Source: Catenovulum maritimum | GTDB taxonomy: Bacteria; Pseudomonadota; Gammaproteobacteria; Enterobacterales; Alteromonadaceae | DNA: 62,604 nucleotides | Direction: 5' to 3' | Assembly (NCBI RefSeq): GCF_001050375.1 | Contig: NZ_KQ130501.1 | Coordinates: forward strand, 1 to 62,604 | Shown: positions 37,278 to 45,722 of the stretch, one piece after another | Numbering within the stretch: the stretch's first letter is position 1 | How the letters are laid out: every line of letters starts with the position of its first letter | The notes under the pieces: generated by a model | Databases searched by the model: none | The model's input: the letters and a program-made list of their open reading frames with translations, nothing else | Told to the model about the DNA's origin: nothing | Made by a program: the position numbers and the translations under genes

Positions 37278-38069
37278 ATGGAAGTTGTTAATTTTCGCGT
37301 CGGAAATAGATTAGTCGCATTTAATATACTCGATATTTTACTTACTGAAAAATTCACCAATGATCAAACATCGGTACCGACTGATGACTCCGCTTTTCTT
37401 GGCGTTAAAGATTTTATGGGAGTACCGACTCCAATTTATGATTTGAGCATTGCGATGAATAAAACATCGACCAAACATCAAAATAAAGAGTTAGTTGAAT
37501 TACTTCACCTAAGAGAAAAAGACCATGTAGATTGGCTTGACGCTTTAGAAAACACAGCTAGAACTGGGATAGAATTTACTAAGGCAAAAGATCCACATCA
37601 ATGTGCATTTGGCAAATGGTACGATAGTTTTACAACTACAAATATGGACTTAGCAGAGGTATTAAAGAAGTTTGATGCGCCGCATAAAGCCATACACAAC
37701 TTAGCTGATTCAGTTTTAACTTTGCTAGAACAAGACAAACAAACGGAAGCTTTAACTTTAATTGAAGTTGAGCGCAATTCTACACTCGCATCTTTAAGAA
37801 GGTTATTTGCGACGGCAAGAGATCAAGTAGAAGTTACTTACAAACCAGTTACTGTATTTACAACAACAGATGGCAGACGCCCTAAACTAGGCTTTGTTGT
37901 TGATAAAGTTGAAGATTCTCTTCATGTAGAGAAAGATCAAATACGTTCACTTGACGAGATTAAGCAATATACAGGCGACATAGACCATAGAGTAGCAAAT
38001 ATGATAAATGGTCTACTAACTGCGGGCCACACCAATAGTATCTTACTATCACCCCAAGCTTTTATTTAA
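37278..38069 (+). CDS. CheW-like adaptor with an inserted CZB zinc-binding domain
   Basis: 263-aa cytosolic protein combining chemotaxis modules. Residues 1-60 form the first half of a CheW beta domain (VNFRVGNRLVAFNILDIL, FLGVKDFMGVPTPIYDLS). Residues about 75-185 form a CZB (chemoreceptor zinc-binding) helical domain with the signature HQCAFGKWY; likely zinc ligands are H83, C109, H136 and H140. Residues about 190-263 resume CheW (VTVFTTTDGRRPKLGFVVDKV). The CZB domain is thus nested in, not appended to, the CheW fold. CZB domains sense zinc or oxidants such as hypochlorous acid through the Zn-Cys pair, so this adaptor may couple that signal to kinase arrays. No other chemotaxis gene is adjacent. 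The next gene starts 78 bases on. Confidence 0.85.
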   Translation: MEVVNFRVGNRLVAFNILDILLTEKFTNDQTSVPTDDSAFLGVKDFMGVPTPIYDLSIAMNKTSTKHQNKELVELLHLREKDHVDWLDALENTARTGIEFTKAKDPHQCAFGKWYDSFTTTNMDLAEVLKKFDAPHKAIHNLADSVLTLLEQDKQTEALTLIEVERNSTLASLRRLFATARDQVEVTYKPVTVFTTTDGRRPKLGFVVDKVEDSLHVEKDQIRSLDEIKQYTGDIDHRVANMINGLLTAGHTNSILLSPQAFI

Positions 38070-38147
38070 ACAACTAAGATTCTGGCATTATTCATTGATT
38101 AGGCTAAAGCTTTACTGGTAGCATTAGCCAATTATGTTTATCTAAAT

Positions 38148-39233
38148 ATGCCTTTTCAAATGTCACAAACAGATAAAATTCAGTGGATTACCCTAGAGCA
38201 AGCTTCAGAAATTAGTGGAGCTTCTGTTGCTATCTTACAAGATACAATTCGTAAGTATAAAGATAACCGTCATACCCTAAACACCTATGAAGATAATGGC
38301 GAATTATATTTAGACAAAACTCAAATTATTAATTTATTTCCCAGTTCAGCATCAGCCCTAGAAAAAGAAAAAATTCCTGGTACCTTGTTTCGTTGGTTTG
38401 ACGACTTACGTAGAGCATATGAAACCAGTCTAAATACTATGTTTAAACGAGTTGAAGCGGTAAAGGATGAACATAGATTAGATTTAGCTGAAAGTTATGA
38501 TCAAAGATTAAAAGAATTAGAGAATAGTTATCAATCTAGGATTGATGAATTAAAGTCAGCACATCAATCACAAGTTTCTACTTTAACAAACCACTTAAAT
38601 AAACTAGAAAAAGATAGTCTCTTTTATCAGCAACAAATTGTCACTCAGCAACAAACCCTGAGCCAATTAAATAGCCGATATGACGCCGTCATTATTGCTT
38701 TAAAAGACAAAAAACCACAATTAGAGAAAGATATAACACCCAGTACCAAGCCAAGTGCCCTAGCCGTAGATGAAACTGACAATTCGGAATTAACGACAAA
38801 AACAGAATCTCAATCTGAAGAGACTGCTCAACAAGAAGAAAATGCAACAAGTTTAACTCCAGTAGAAGTTGTAGAGCAAACAAAAGAGAATCAAATTAAG
38901 GTCAGTGATGTTTTAAAACAAGCCTACTCAGAGCGCGAGCAAAAAAATTATCAAGCTGCAGTTGAGTTGTTTGAACAAGCTGCTTTATTAGGTTCAAATA
39001 AAGCAATGGGCGCACTGGGGCGGAGTTATTTTATTGGCGAAGGTGTCGATAAAAATATAGAAAAAGCGATCGCATTTTTGCATCTGGCTTCTGAATATGG
39101 TTTTGAACCCGCAAAAGCTAAGGTAGAACAAGTTTCAGATAAATATCCAACCGAGTATAGCCACGGAATAGAATTGGCAAAGTCTTACTCAATTCAAATT
39201 AAAATTAATCAAGTGGAAAATTTAGCTTCGTAG
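38148..39233 (+). CDS. HTH / coiled-coil / Sel1-repeat protein
   Basis: 361-aa protein with no single named family. Residues about 10-70 resemble a MerR-like helix-turn-helix (ITLEQASEISGASVAIL, then a DNGELYLDKTQI wing-like part). Residues about 95-190 are a long charged coiled coil. Residues about 195-250 are an acidic, Glu/Thr-rich linker. Residues about 255-340 hold Sel1/TPR-like repeats (YQAAVELFEQAALLGSNKA, ALGRSYFIGEGVDKNIEKAI). It looks like a scaffold rather than a classical regulator. ATG 38148 and ATG 38160 are both possible; neither has a strong ribosome site. Nine bases separate it from the atypical PilZ gene, suggesting joint action. Confidence 0.7.
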   Translation: MPFQMSQTDKIQWITLEQASEISGASVAILQDTIRKYKDNRHTLNTYEDNGELYLDKTQIINLFPSSASALEKEKIPGTLFRWFDDLRRAYETSLNTMFKRVEAVKDEHRLDLAESYDQRLKELENSYQSRIDELKSAHQSQVSTLTNHLNKLEKDSLFYQQQIVTQQQTLSQLNSRYDAVIIALKDKKPQLEKDITPSTKPSALAVDETDNSELTTKTESQSEETAQQEENATSLTPVEVVEQTKENQIKVSDVLKQAYSEREQKNYQAAVELFEQAALLGSNKAMGALGRSYFIGEGVDKNIEKAIAFLHLASEYGFEPAKAKVEQVSDKYPTEYSHGIELAKSYSIQIKINQVENLAS

Positions 39234-39242
39234 GATTCAACA

Positions 39243-39839
39243 ATGCTTTTAGAAGAAAAACAAAAACTTTATCAAGAATTTTTTACTTTACCTTTGAACC
39301 TCAACGTCAACTTAACCCCATTTGCTTTAGATGAAAAAATTCCAAACGAAATGGAATTTTTAGCTGAAATGCCCTATTCATTTAAGTTAGCAACACAAGT
39401 TAATAGTATAGAAGCAGATTCACTTCGAGCGGTAGGAAGCTTAAGTAATCAATCTGAAGAATTGTTTAATTTTTTAAAGCTACAGTCACAAAAAATTGAC
39501 TTAATTATGTCCTACATTGTGATGCAGGAAGATGATCAAGAACAAAGGTATATTACTAAAGAATTTGGAGCTGGCGGTTTTAGCATTAATTTGAATCAGG
39601 ATTGGCATATAGACCAAGTATTTAGGTTAAAAATATTTATGCCAGAAGAAGCAAGCGCAGTATACTGTTATGTTGAAATTGTAGAAAAGAAACCGTTTGA
39701 ACAAGGCTTTGAATATAAATTCGTTTACAGTCAAATTCGTGATGAAGACAGAGAGATATTAGTCCGTACAGCCTTACATCAGCAAAGTAAACATTTAAGA
39801 AAACTAGCGCAAGAAAAATCGAATCAAACAGAAAAATAA
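39243..39839 (+). CDS. Atypical PilZ-domain protein
   Basis: 198-aa cytosolic protein. The N-terminal half (about 1-90) is unassigned, the C-terminal half (about 95-180) has a PilZ-like beta barrel with FGAGGFSINL at the position of the usual DxSxxG motif. Here the Asp and Ser are replaced (EFGAGG) and only one Arg of RxxxR is evident (QRYITK), so cyclic di-GMP binding by the canonical mode is doubtful. It lies 9 bases after the HTH/Sel1 gene and its stop overlaps the aguA start by one base (TAATG), so it is translationally linked to polyamine genes. Confidence 0.7.
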   Translation: MLLEEKQKLYQEFFTLPLNLNVNLTPFALDEKIPNEMEFLAEMPYSFKLATQVNSIEADSLRAVGSLSNQSEELFNFLKLQSQKIDLIMSYIVMQEDDQEQRYITKEFGAGGFSINLNQDWHIDQVFRLKIFMPEEASAVYCYVEIVEKKPFEQGFEYKFVYSQIRDEDREILVRTALHQQSKHLRKLAQEKSNQTEK

Positions 39840-40897
39840 TGAATCAATATTACTTACCACCCGAATGGCACAAGCAAGATGCCATTATGCTAACTTGGCC
39901 ACATTCTAAAACGGATTGGGCAAGTCAGCTAAAGCAAGTCGAAGCTGTATATTTTGAACTTGTAGCCGCTATTAGTCAGTATCAAAAACTTGTCATTGTT
40001 TGCCATGACACTGAGTTAAAACAAAGTGTTATCCACAAACTAAAAGGCAAAAACATTGGCGTTGAGCAGCTCATATTTGTGATTGCTCAATCTAATGACA
40101 CCTGGGCCAGAGACCATGGGCCTATCACTTTGGTTGACAGTAATAGTCAACAAATTAAGCCTCTTAATTTCACTTTCAATGCTTGGGGCGATAAGTTCTC
40201 TGCTAATCTAGATAATCAAATAAATAAGCAGCTTTTTGAGCAAATTAACCTAACGAATTTTCAAGAAATAGACTTGATACTGGAAGGCGGTTCGATAGAA
40301 GCGGATGGAAATGGTACTTTAATGACCACAGCGGCTTGTTTACTGAATACTAATAGGAACAAGCAACTATCTAAGTTTGAAATTGAAGAAGAATTACTCT
40401 CATTACTTGGCTTAGATAAAATGCTTTGGTTAACTCAAGGTGCTTTAGCTGGTGATGATACTGATGCCCACATAGATACATTAGCTAGGTTCGCGCCTAA
40501 CAACCAAATCATATACCAAGCTTGTGATAAAACCGATGATATTCATTACCAACCTTTAAACGACATGGCTCAAGAACTTGCCGAATTTAAGAATAAACAA
40601 GGCCAAGCATACCAATTAATAGCATTACCTTGGCCGGACGCTCAATATTCAAGCTGTGGTGAAAGGCTACCAGCAACTTACGCTAATTTTTTAATACTTA
40701 ATCAAGCTGTTTTAATGCCTGCTTATGGAGTTGTCCAAGACGAGCTAGCTTTAACTATACTAAAAAAAGCTTTTCCAGAGCATGATGTACTGGCCATAAA
40801 TTGCAGGCCGATTATTGAACAGTTCGGTAGTTTGCATTGCTTAACCATGCAACTACCAGCAGGTTATTTGTGTAATCTTGAGAGGAAATTTAAATGA
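39839..40897 (+). CDS. aguA: Agmatine deiminase
   Basis: Converts agmatine to N-carbamoylputrescine and ammonia, the first step of the two-step agmatine route to putrescine. Peptidyl-arginine-deiminase fold; motifs include MLTWPHSKTDW near residue 17, NDTWARDHGP near 90, EGGSIEADGNGT near 150, DDTDAHIDTLARF near 205 and the nucleophile cysteine in GSLHCLTMQL near 337. Length 352 aa is normal. Overlaps the PilZ gene by one base and aguB by four. The tight linkage to aguB gives the name confidence over other PAD-fold enzymes. Confidence 0.94.
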   Translation: MNQYYLPPEWHKQDAIMLTWPHSKTDWASQLKQVEAVYFELVAAISQYQKLVIVCHDTELKQSVIHKLKGKNIGVEQLIFVIAQSNDTWARDHGPITLVDSNSQQIKPLNFTFNAWGDKFSANLDNQINKQLFEQINLTNFQEIDLILEGGSIEADGNGTLMTTAACLLNTNRNKQLSKFEIEEELLSLLGLDKMLWLTQGALAGDDTDAHIDTLARFAPNNQIIYQACDKTDDIHYQPLNDMAQELAEFKNKQGQAYQLIALPWPDAQYSSCGERLPATYANFLILNQAVLMPAYGVVQDELALTILKKAFPEHDVLAINCRPIIEQFGSLHCLTMQLPAGYLCNLERKFK

Positions 40898-41787
40898 CGG
40901 TAAAAAACAAAGTCGTTGCAGCATTAATTCAGCATTCTAATACTAGTGATCTTGAACACAATTTAGAAAAAACGATTAATGGGATAAAAGAAGCTGCGAA
41001 AAAAGGGGCTAATTTAATTGTTCTGCAAGAATTACATAAATCACTATATTTTTGCCAAACTGAAGATACTAACCAATTTGACTTAGCTGAAACTATACCA
41101 GGTCCTACTTCTAACCGTTTATCCGAAGTGGCTAATGAACTTAACCTAGTCATAGTTAGCTCTTTATTTGAGAAGCGAGCGGCTGGCTTGTATCACAATA
41201 CTGCAGTGGTGTTTGAAGCTGATGGTTCTATAGCAGGTATGTATCGCAAGATGCACATTCCAGATGATCCTGGTTTTTATGAGAAATTTTATTTCACACC
41301 TGGTGATTTAGGCTTTGAACCTATTTCAACCAGTTTAGGGAAATTAGGTGTTTTAGTCTGTTGGGATCAATGGTTTCCAGAAGCTGCAAGGTTAATGGCT
41401 ATGGCTGGCGCCGAAATGCTAATTTATCCAACCGCAATTGGTTGGGATCCAACCGATGTAGATGAAGAGCAGCAAAGACAATTAGATGCTTGGGTTATCA
41501 TACAAAGATCACACGCAGTTGCTAATGGCATCCCTGTATTAAGTTGTAATCGAGTTGGCCATGAAGCAGATCCGAGTCAAGTTTCTGAAGGTATTCGTTT
41601 TTGGGGGAATAGTTTTATTACAGGTCCACAAGGTGAGATTTTAGCCCATGCGAGTGATAGTGAAGAAGAGCTCCTCATTGCAGAGCTTGACCTTGAAAGA
41701 AGTGAATCTGTACGCCGAATTTGGCCTTATTTAAGAGACAGAAGAATAGACCATTATTCTGATTTAACAAAAATATATCGAGATTAA
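40894..41787 (+). CDS. aguB: N-carbamoylputrescine amidase
   Basis: Nitrilase-superfamily amidase that hydrolyses N-carbamoylputrescine to putrescine, CO2 and ammonia. The catalytic triad is visible: Glu in LQELHKSLYF, Lys in YRKMHIPD and Cys in LVCWDQWFPEAAR. Substrate-contact segments typical of AguB are present (TAIGWDP, NGIPVLSCNRVG). Length 297 aa. It shares ATGA with aguA upstream, and the MscS gene begins 1 base after its stop codon, so all lie on one transcript. Confidence 0.95.
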   Translation: MTVKNKVVAALIQHSNTSDLEHNLEKTINGIKEAAKKGANLIVLQELHKSLYFCQTEDTNQFDLAETIPGPTSNRLSEVANELNLVIVSSLFEKRAAGLYHNTAVVFEADGSIAGMYRKMHIPDDPGFYEKFYFTPGDLGFEPISTSLGKLGVLVCWDQWFPEAARLMAMAGAEMLIYPTAIGWDPTDVDEEQQRQLDAWVIIQRSHAVANGIPVLSCNRVGHEADPSQVSEGIRFWGNSFITGPQGEILAHASDSEEELLIAELDLERSESVRRIWPYLRDRRIDHYSDLTKIYRD

Positions 41788-41788
41788 T

Positions 41789-42631
41789 ATGTTTGAATCT
41801 GACATCGAAAAAATCCAACATTATTATGATATGGCGATTGAATATATATTAACTTATAGCTTTCAATTAGTTGGTGCAGCAATAATCTTTTTATTATTTT
41901 TGGTTCTTGCAAATAAGATGTCGAGATTCATTTATAAATTTCTGCAGGCTAAAAATGTCGACATTACACTTAGCCAATTCATCGCCAACTTAATAAAGTT
42001 CATCATTCTATTTTGTGCAATCGTCATCGTACTAGGTAAAATTGGTATTAGTATTACCCCCTTTGTTGCGGCAATAGGTGCAGCCTCATTAGGGGCTGGT
42101 TTAGCTTTTCAAGGCTTATTATCGAATTACGGCGCAGGCTTTGCGATTATTTTAACTCGACCTTTTACTGTCGGTAACACGATTACAGTACAAGATAAAA
42201 CCGGTGTGGTAAAAGATGTAAAATTAGCTTGCACCATATTAGTAAATGAAGAAAAAGAAGATATTATTATCCCAAATAAGTATTTGGTTGGTGATATTCT
42301 CTTAAATTCACATGAAGTGAAACTAATTGAAACTATCGTCGGAATCAGCTTTAGTTCAGATCCACATTTAGCGATAAAAACTATCAAACAAGTAATAGAT
42401 AGTATCAGTGAGATAGATTCAAGCCGTCCTGCAATTGTTGGTATTGATAGTTTTGCCGACAGTTCGATCCAAATAGGTGTTCGCTTCTGGGTACCAACAA
42501 AGAATCTATACGAAGTTAAGTACCAAGCTAATATAGCGATTTTTGATGGGCTAAAACAAGCAGGAATTAAGATCCCATTTCCTCAAAGAGAAATTAGAAT
42601 TTTATCTGATGATAAAAAAGATTCACTTTAA
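41789..42631 (+). CDS. Small mechanosensitive channel (MscS family)
   Basis: 280-aa inner membrane channel. Three membrane helices (about 20-45, 60-82 and 88-118) precede the Ala/Gly-rich pore helix TM3 (VAAIGAASLGAGLAFQGLLS) and the cytosolic MscS beta domain (FTVGNTITVQDKTGVVKDV, IPNKYLVGDILLN). MscS channels relieve turgor on hypo-osmotic shock, and the size matches E. coli MscS (286 aa). Immediately after aguB (1-base gap), so expressed with putrescine synthesis. Polyamines block some channels and accompany osmotic change; a functional tie is inference. Confidence 0.92.
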   Translation: MFESDIEKIQHYYDMAIEYILTYSFQLVGAAIIFLLFLVLANKMSRFIYKFLQAKNVDITLSQFIANLIKFIILFCAIVIVLGKIGISITPFVAAIGAASLGAGLAFQGLLSNYGAGFAIILTRPFTVGNTITVQDKTGVVKDVKLACTILVNEEKEDIIIPNKYLVGDILLNSHEVKLIETIVGISFSSDPHLAIKTIKQVIDSISEIDSSRPAIVGIDSFADSSIQIGVRFWVPTKNLYEVKYQANIAIFDGLKQAGIKIPFPQREIRILSDDKKDSL

Positions 42632-42694
42632 ATTGAATACAAAACCCGATTTAGCAGGTCTAGTTAACTAATTATTCGTATTAATGAGAGTCAT

Positions 42695-43714
42695 ATGAAA
42701 ATAATAAAATCGAATATTTCTGATTTTAAAGACAATCAAATTACCGATGAAAATATTTTTAAAAACAGACGAAAAATTTTAACTAGCCTTGGCTTTTTAG
42801 GACTTACAGGGTTACCTACTGCCAAAGCAAACGCCAATCTATTAGATTGGTTCGATAACGATAAACCAAAGCAAGATACAGCGAAAGCAAAAATCTTAAA
42901 ACCGTTAACTTATAAAAGTGATACTAACTCTCAACTATCTTTAACACCTGAAAGTAAGGTTATTAGTTACAACAACTTTTATGAATTTGGGACGAGTAAA
43001 AGCGATCCTGCAGAACATGCTCATAAACTCACAGTTGACCCATGGCAAGTAACAATTAATGGCTTAGTAAACAAACCTTTTAAATTAAATTATGAAGACC
43101 TTTATTCTAAATTTAGCTTAGAAGAAAGAATCTATCGACTCAGGTGTGTTGAAGCTTGGTCTATGGTTGTACCTTGGATTGGTTTTAAACTCAGTGACTT
43201 GCTTAAGCTAGCTGACATCAAATCTAGCGCTAAGTATGTCGCATTTGAAACATTAGAAAGACCGAGTGAGATGCGAGGACAATCTAGCCGATTTATTGGC
43301 GGTAGCATTCCCTACCCTTATATTGAAGGTTTACGGCTAGATGAAGCTATGCATCCTTTAACCATATTAGCTGTCGGTCTTTATGGAAAAGCATTACCTA
43401 ATCAAAACGGTGCACCAATTAGACTAATTGTCCCCTGGAAATACGGGTTTAAAAGCATTAAGTCTATTACAAATATCAGGCTGACTGATAAATTGCCTAA
43501 TACCACTTGGAATTTATCAGCACCAAATGAGTATGGTTTTTACGCTAATGTAAACCCTAAGGTAGACCACCCAAGATGGAGCCAAGCATCTGAAAGATTA
43601 ATAACCAGTGGTGGTTTGTTAAATCAAAGGAGAATACCCACACAAGCATTCAATGGTTACCAAGAAGAAGTTGCCCCTTTGTATAAAGGGATGGATCTTA
43701 GCCGTTTTTTCTAA
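42695..43714 (+). CDS. msrP: Periplasmic methionine sulfoxide reductase catalytic subunit MsrP
   Basis: Molybdenum-cofactor enzyme (YedY family) that repairs oxidised methionine in periplasmic proteins. A twin-arginine signal ([15 protein letters not shown], about residues 23-40) shows folded export by Tat. The molybdenum-ligating cysteine lies in [15 protein letters not shown] near residue 151, with cofactor-contact blocks [10 protein letters not shown] and [16 protein letters not shown]. Length 339 aa (E. coli 334). It is followed 30 bases on by msrQ, its membrane haem partner. The modABC transporter at 53.5-56 kb can supply its molybdate. Confidence 0.95.
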   Translation: MKIIKSNISDFKDNQITDENIFKNRRKILTSLGFLGLTGLPTAKANANLLDWFDNDKPKQDTAKAKILKPLTYKSDTNSQLSLTPESKVISYNNFYEFGTSKSDPAEHAHKLTVDPWQVTINGLVNKPFKLNYEDLYSKFSLEERIYRLRCVEAWSMVVPWIGFKLSDLLKLADIKSSAKYVAFETLERPSEMRGQSSRFIGGSIPYPYIEGLRLDEAMHPLTILAVGLYGKALPNQNGAPIRLIVPWKYGFKSIKSITNIRLTDKLPNTTWNLSAPNEYGFYANVNPKVDHPRWSQASERLITSGGLLNQRRIPTQAFNGYQEEVAPLYKGMDLSRFF

Positions 43715-43732
43715 CGGTTTTGTCAAATTCAT

Positions 43733-43736
43733 AAGG
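43733..43736 (+). promoter_or_regulatory. Ribosome binding site that fixes the msrQ AUU start
   Basis: AAGG ending 8 bases before the ATT at 43745. A stop codon in the same frame at 43739-43741 rules out any start further upstream, so this site is the main support for an AUU initiation codon. Confidence 0.6.
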
Positions 43737-43744
43737 TTTAACTT

Positions 43745-44341
43745 ATTAAAAATCAAACTAAAATTCGCCTAACTAAACTTGTAATACATGTATTAGCATT
43801 ACCGATTCTGGTATATCAGTATTACCTATCAGTTAACGATCTCAATGGCGCTGATCCAGTTAAAGCGATTATACATTTTACCGGAATTGGTGGTTTACAT
43901 TGCTTGTTGGTTTGTTTATCCATTTCACCTATTGCCAAATGGTTAAAACTAGCTTGGTTGATGCAATGTAGAAGACTAATTGGCTTATATAGTTTCTTTT
44001 ATGCCTGCTGTCATTTAATTAGTTTTATTTGGTTCGAACTTGGTTTGAATTTTGATTTGTTCTTAGCTGAACTATTTAAACGACAATATATTTGGCTGGG
44101 AATGCTCGCCTTTAGTATTTTATTATTACTTGCTTTAACTTCACCTAATTCAATAAAAAAGCATTTAAGAAGCCATTGGCAAATCCTACACAATTGGATC
44201 TATCCTGCCAGTATACTAATTTGGATACATTTTTATTGGTCTCGTAAAGCTGATATCACAGAGCCGTTTATATACCTGATAATATTGTTATTTTTATTAT
44301 TTTTAAGAGTAAAAAAAATAAAAATAAGCTCATTTATTTAA
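43745..44341 (+). CDS. msrQ: MsrQ haem-binding membrane subunit with apparent ATT start
   Basis: Inner membrane b-type haem protein that passes quinone-pool electrons to MsrP. The region 43745-43903 encodes the conserved MsrQ N terminus (RLTKLVIHVLALP, GADPVKAIIHFTG), so the gene cannot begin at the TTG at 43904. Upstream there is no ATG, GTG or TTG: the frame is closed by TAA at 43739. ATT at 43745 gives a length (198 aa) and N terminus equal to E. coli MsrQ (211 aa, starting a few residues before the RLT-like segment) and has AAGG 8 bases before it. Histidines in HFTG, CCHLIS and LHNWIYP are the likely haem ligands. About five or six membrane helices. The ATT assignment is inference; a sequencing error is the alternative. 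Confidence 0.8.
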   Translation: MKNQTKIRLTKLVIHVLALPILVYQYYLSVNDLNGADPVKAIIHFTGIGGLHCLLVCLSISPIAKWLKLAWLMQCRRLIGLYSFFYACCHLISFIWFELGLNFDLFLAELFKRQYIWLGMLAFSILLLLALTSPNSIKKHLRSHWQILHNWIYPASILIWIHFYWSRKADITEPFIYLIILLFLLFLRVKKIKISSFI

Positions 44342-44414
44342 ATTAAGACAAAACAAAATTAAAGATTTTTTTCCGAGGCCGATACAGTAAACATAACATT
44401 TGTCAGAGGTTGTT

Positions 44415-44831
44415 ATGTTTACTCGATTAATTAAAAAATTTATTATTATTGTTATTACTTTAACTGCAGCCTTGAATTTGACGGCATGTGATAAAGCACT
44501 TGCTAAACAAGTTCGTGATAATGATAACTCAGTCCCGAGTGAATTATTGAGCCAAGTAAACAAAACCTTTCAATCAAATTTCATCTATGGTGATTGGCGA
44601 TTTCAAGGCACAATCGCTTTCAAGCAAGCGATTAACGCCTATATCCAAATTCCAGATGAATTAGAATTATCTAAAAGCCAACAAATACAATACATACAGC
44701 AAGTTATATGTCCTGCTAAAGAACATACTAATTTATGGATGAGTGTTAAAGACTATCCACTTCACATACATATTTACACCAATAATAAAAAAGAAACAAT
44801 AGAAGCGAAGTGTTTGAATCCTTTAGCTTAA
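44415..44831 (+). CDS. Small lipoprotein of unknown function
   Basis: 138-aa predicted lipoprotein. After a positively charged N terminus and hydrophobic core comes a lipobox, LTAC, with Cys25. Asp26 follows it, the residue that keeps lipoproteins in the inner membrane in E. coli (rule from enterobacteria; may not hold here). I use ATG 44415, with AGAGG 5 bases upstream, rather than the TTG at 44400. The mature part contains two further cysteines (VICPAKE near 99 and AKCLNP near the C terminus) that could form a disulfide. No known family recognised. It follows msrQ by 73 bases on the same strand and is followed by a perfect 18-bp inverted repeat. Confidence 0.75.
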   Translation: MFTRLIKKFIIIVITLTAALNLTACDKALAKQVRDNDNSVPSELLSQVNKTFQSNFIYGDWRFQGTIAFKQAINAYIQIPDELELSKSQQIQYIQQVICPAKEHTNLWMSVKDYPLHIHIYTNNKKETIEAKCLNPLA

Positions 44832-44843
44832 TCGGACAATATA

Positions 44844-44894
44844 AGATAAAATCCTGAAAATACCTCCCCCTCAAAAATTTTCAGGATTTTATCT
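44844..44894 (+). repeat. Perfect 18-bp inverted repeat abutting the SDR start codon
   Basis: Arms 44844-44861 and 44877-44894 (AGATAAAATCCTGAAAAT and its exact complement) separated by 15 bases (ACCTCCCCCTCAAAA). The arrangement of an A-rich 5' arm and T-rich 3' arm resembles an intrinsic terminator for the lipoprotein gene. The 3' arm ends at the base before the ATG of the next gene, so an mRNA for that gene starting upstream would have no free ribosome binding site. Confidence 0.75.
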
Positions 44895-45722
44895 ATGAGT
44901 CGTAAAACCGTTCTAATAACTGGTTGTTCTACTGGAATTGGTTTACATTGCGCTTTAGAGCTAAAGAAACAAGGTTACCAAGTCTTAGCTACCGCACGTA
45001 AATTACCGGATGTAAAAAACTTAATAGAACTGGGTTTCGATGCCCATCAACTCGATTTAGCTGACGCTAAAAGTGTATTAGATGCATTTAATTGGGCGGA
45101 GGAACAGGCTGATGAATCTATCTATGCATTATTCAACAATGGAGCCTACGCTCAACCAGGTGCACTCGAAGATATTAGCCGAGATTTATTGCTCGAACAA
45201 TTCCAAACAAATGTATTCGGCTGGCACCAACTCACTAATTTATGCGTTAAGCATATGCATCGACATAATAGCGGTAGAATCATCCAAAACAGCTCAGTGC
45301 TAGGTTTAGTTGCTATGCCATTTCGAGGTGCTTACAATTCATCAAAGTATGCCATTGAGGGATTATCTGACACTTTACGATTGGAATTAATGGACACAAA
45401 TATCCACATTAGTTTGATTGAACCTGGGCCAATTTTAAGTCACTTTAGAGCAAATGCTTTAGCCCAGTTTGAAAAAAATATAAATCTAGAGCAAAGCCGG
45501 TTTAAAAATACTTATTCAAAAATGTTAACCCGACTAAAAAAAGAAGGACCTGGAATGGCTTTTACACAGGGACCTGATCAGGTATATAAACGTTTAATTC
45601 ATGCATTAGAGTCAAATAAGCCTCAAGCTAGATATTATGTGACTAAACCAACCTATGTAATTGGCTTTTTAAAAAGGATATTACCGACACGTTTTTTAGA
45701 TAAAGTGGTTAAATCTGCTTAG
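44895..45722 (+). CDS. SDR-family oxidoreductase
   Basis: Classical short-chain dehydrogenase, 275 aa, most like YbbO-type SDRs acting on hydrophobic ketones or aldehydes. Cofactor motif TGCSTGIG at residues 9-16, NNGAYA near 82, catalytic Ser in QNSSVLG near 134 and YNSSK near 149. The Arg at TARK after beta-strand 2 suggests NADPH preference. The start is fixed by the first beta strand (KTVLITG follows directly), which leaves the 18-bp inverted repeat immediately upstream and no Shine-Dalgarno. Its 3' end overlaps that of the convergent diguanylate cyclase by 14 bases. Substrate not predictable. Confidence 0.88.
   Translation: MSRKTVLITGCSTGIGLHCALELKKQGYQVLATARKLPDVKNLIELGFDAHQLDLADAKSVLDAFNWAEEQADESIYALFNNGAYAQPGALEDISRDLLLEQFQTNVFGWHQLTNLCVKHMHRHNSGRIIQNSSVLGLVAMPFRGAYNSSKYAIEGLSDTLRLELMDTNIHISLIEPGPILSHFRANALAQFEKNINLEQSRFKNTYSKMLTRLKKEGPGMAFTQGPDQVYKRLIHALESNKPQARYYVTKPTYVIGFLKRILPTRFLDKVVKSA

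Noticed and set aside
43904-44341. msrQ starting at the TTG at 43904
   Set aside because: It would delete the first conserved helix and the HFTG histidine segment that are clearly encoded just upstream in the same frame.
44400-44414. TTG start for the lipoprotein gene
   Set aside because: AGAGG lies inside this extension and is correctly spaced for the ATG at 44415, which also gives a normal lipoprotein signal peptide.
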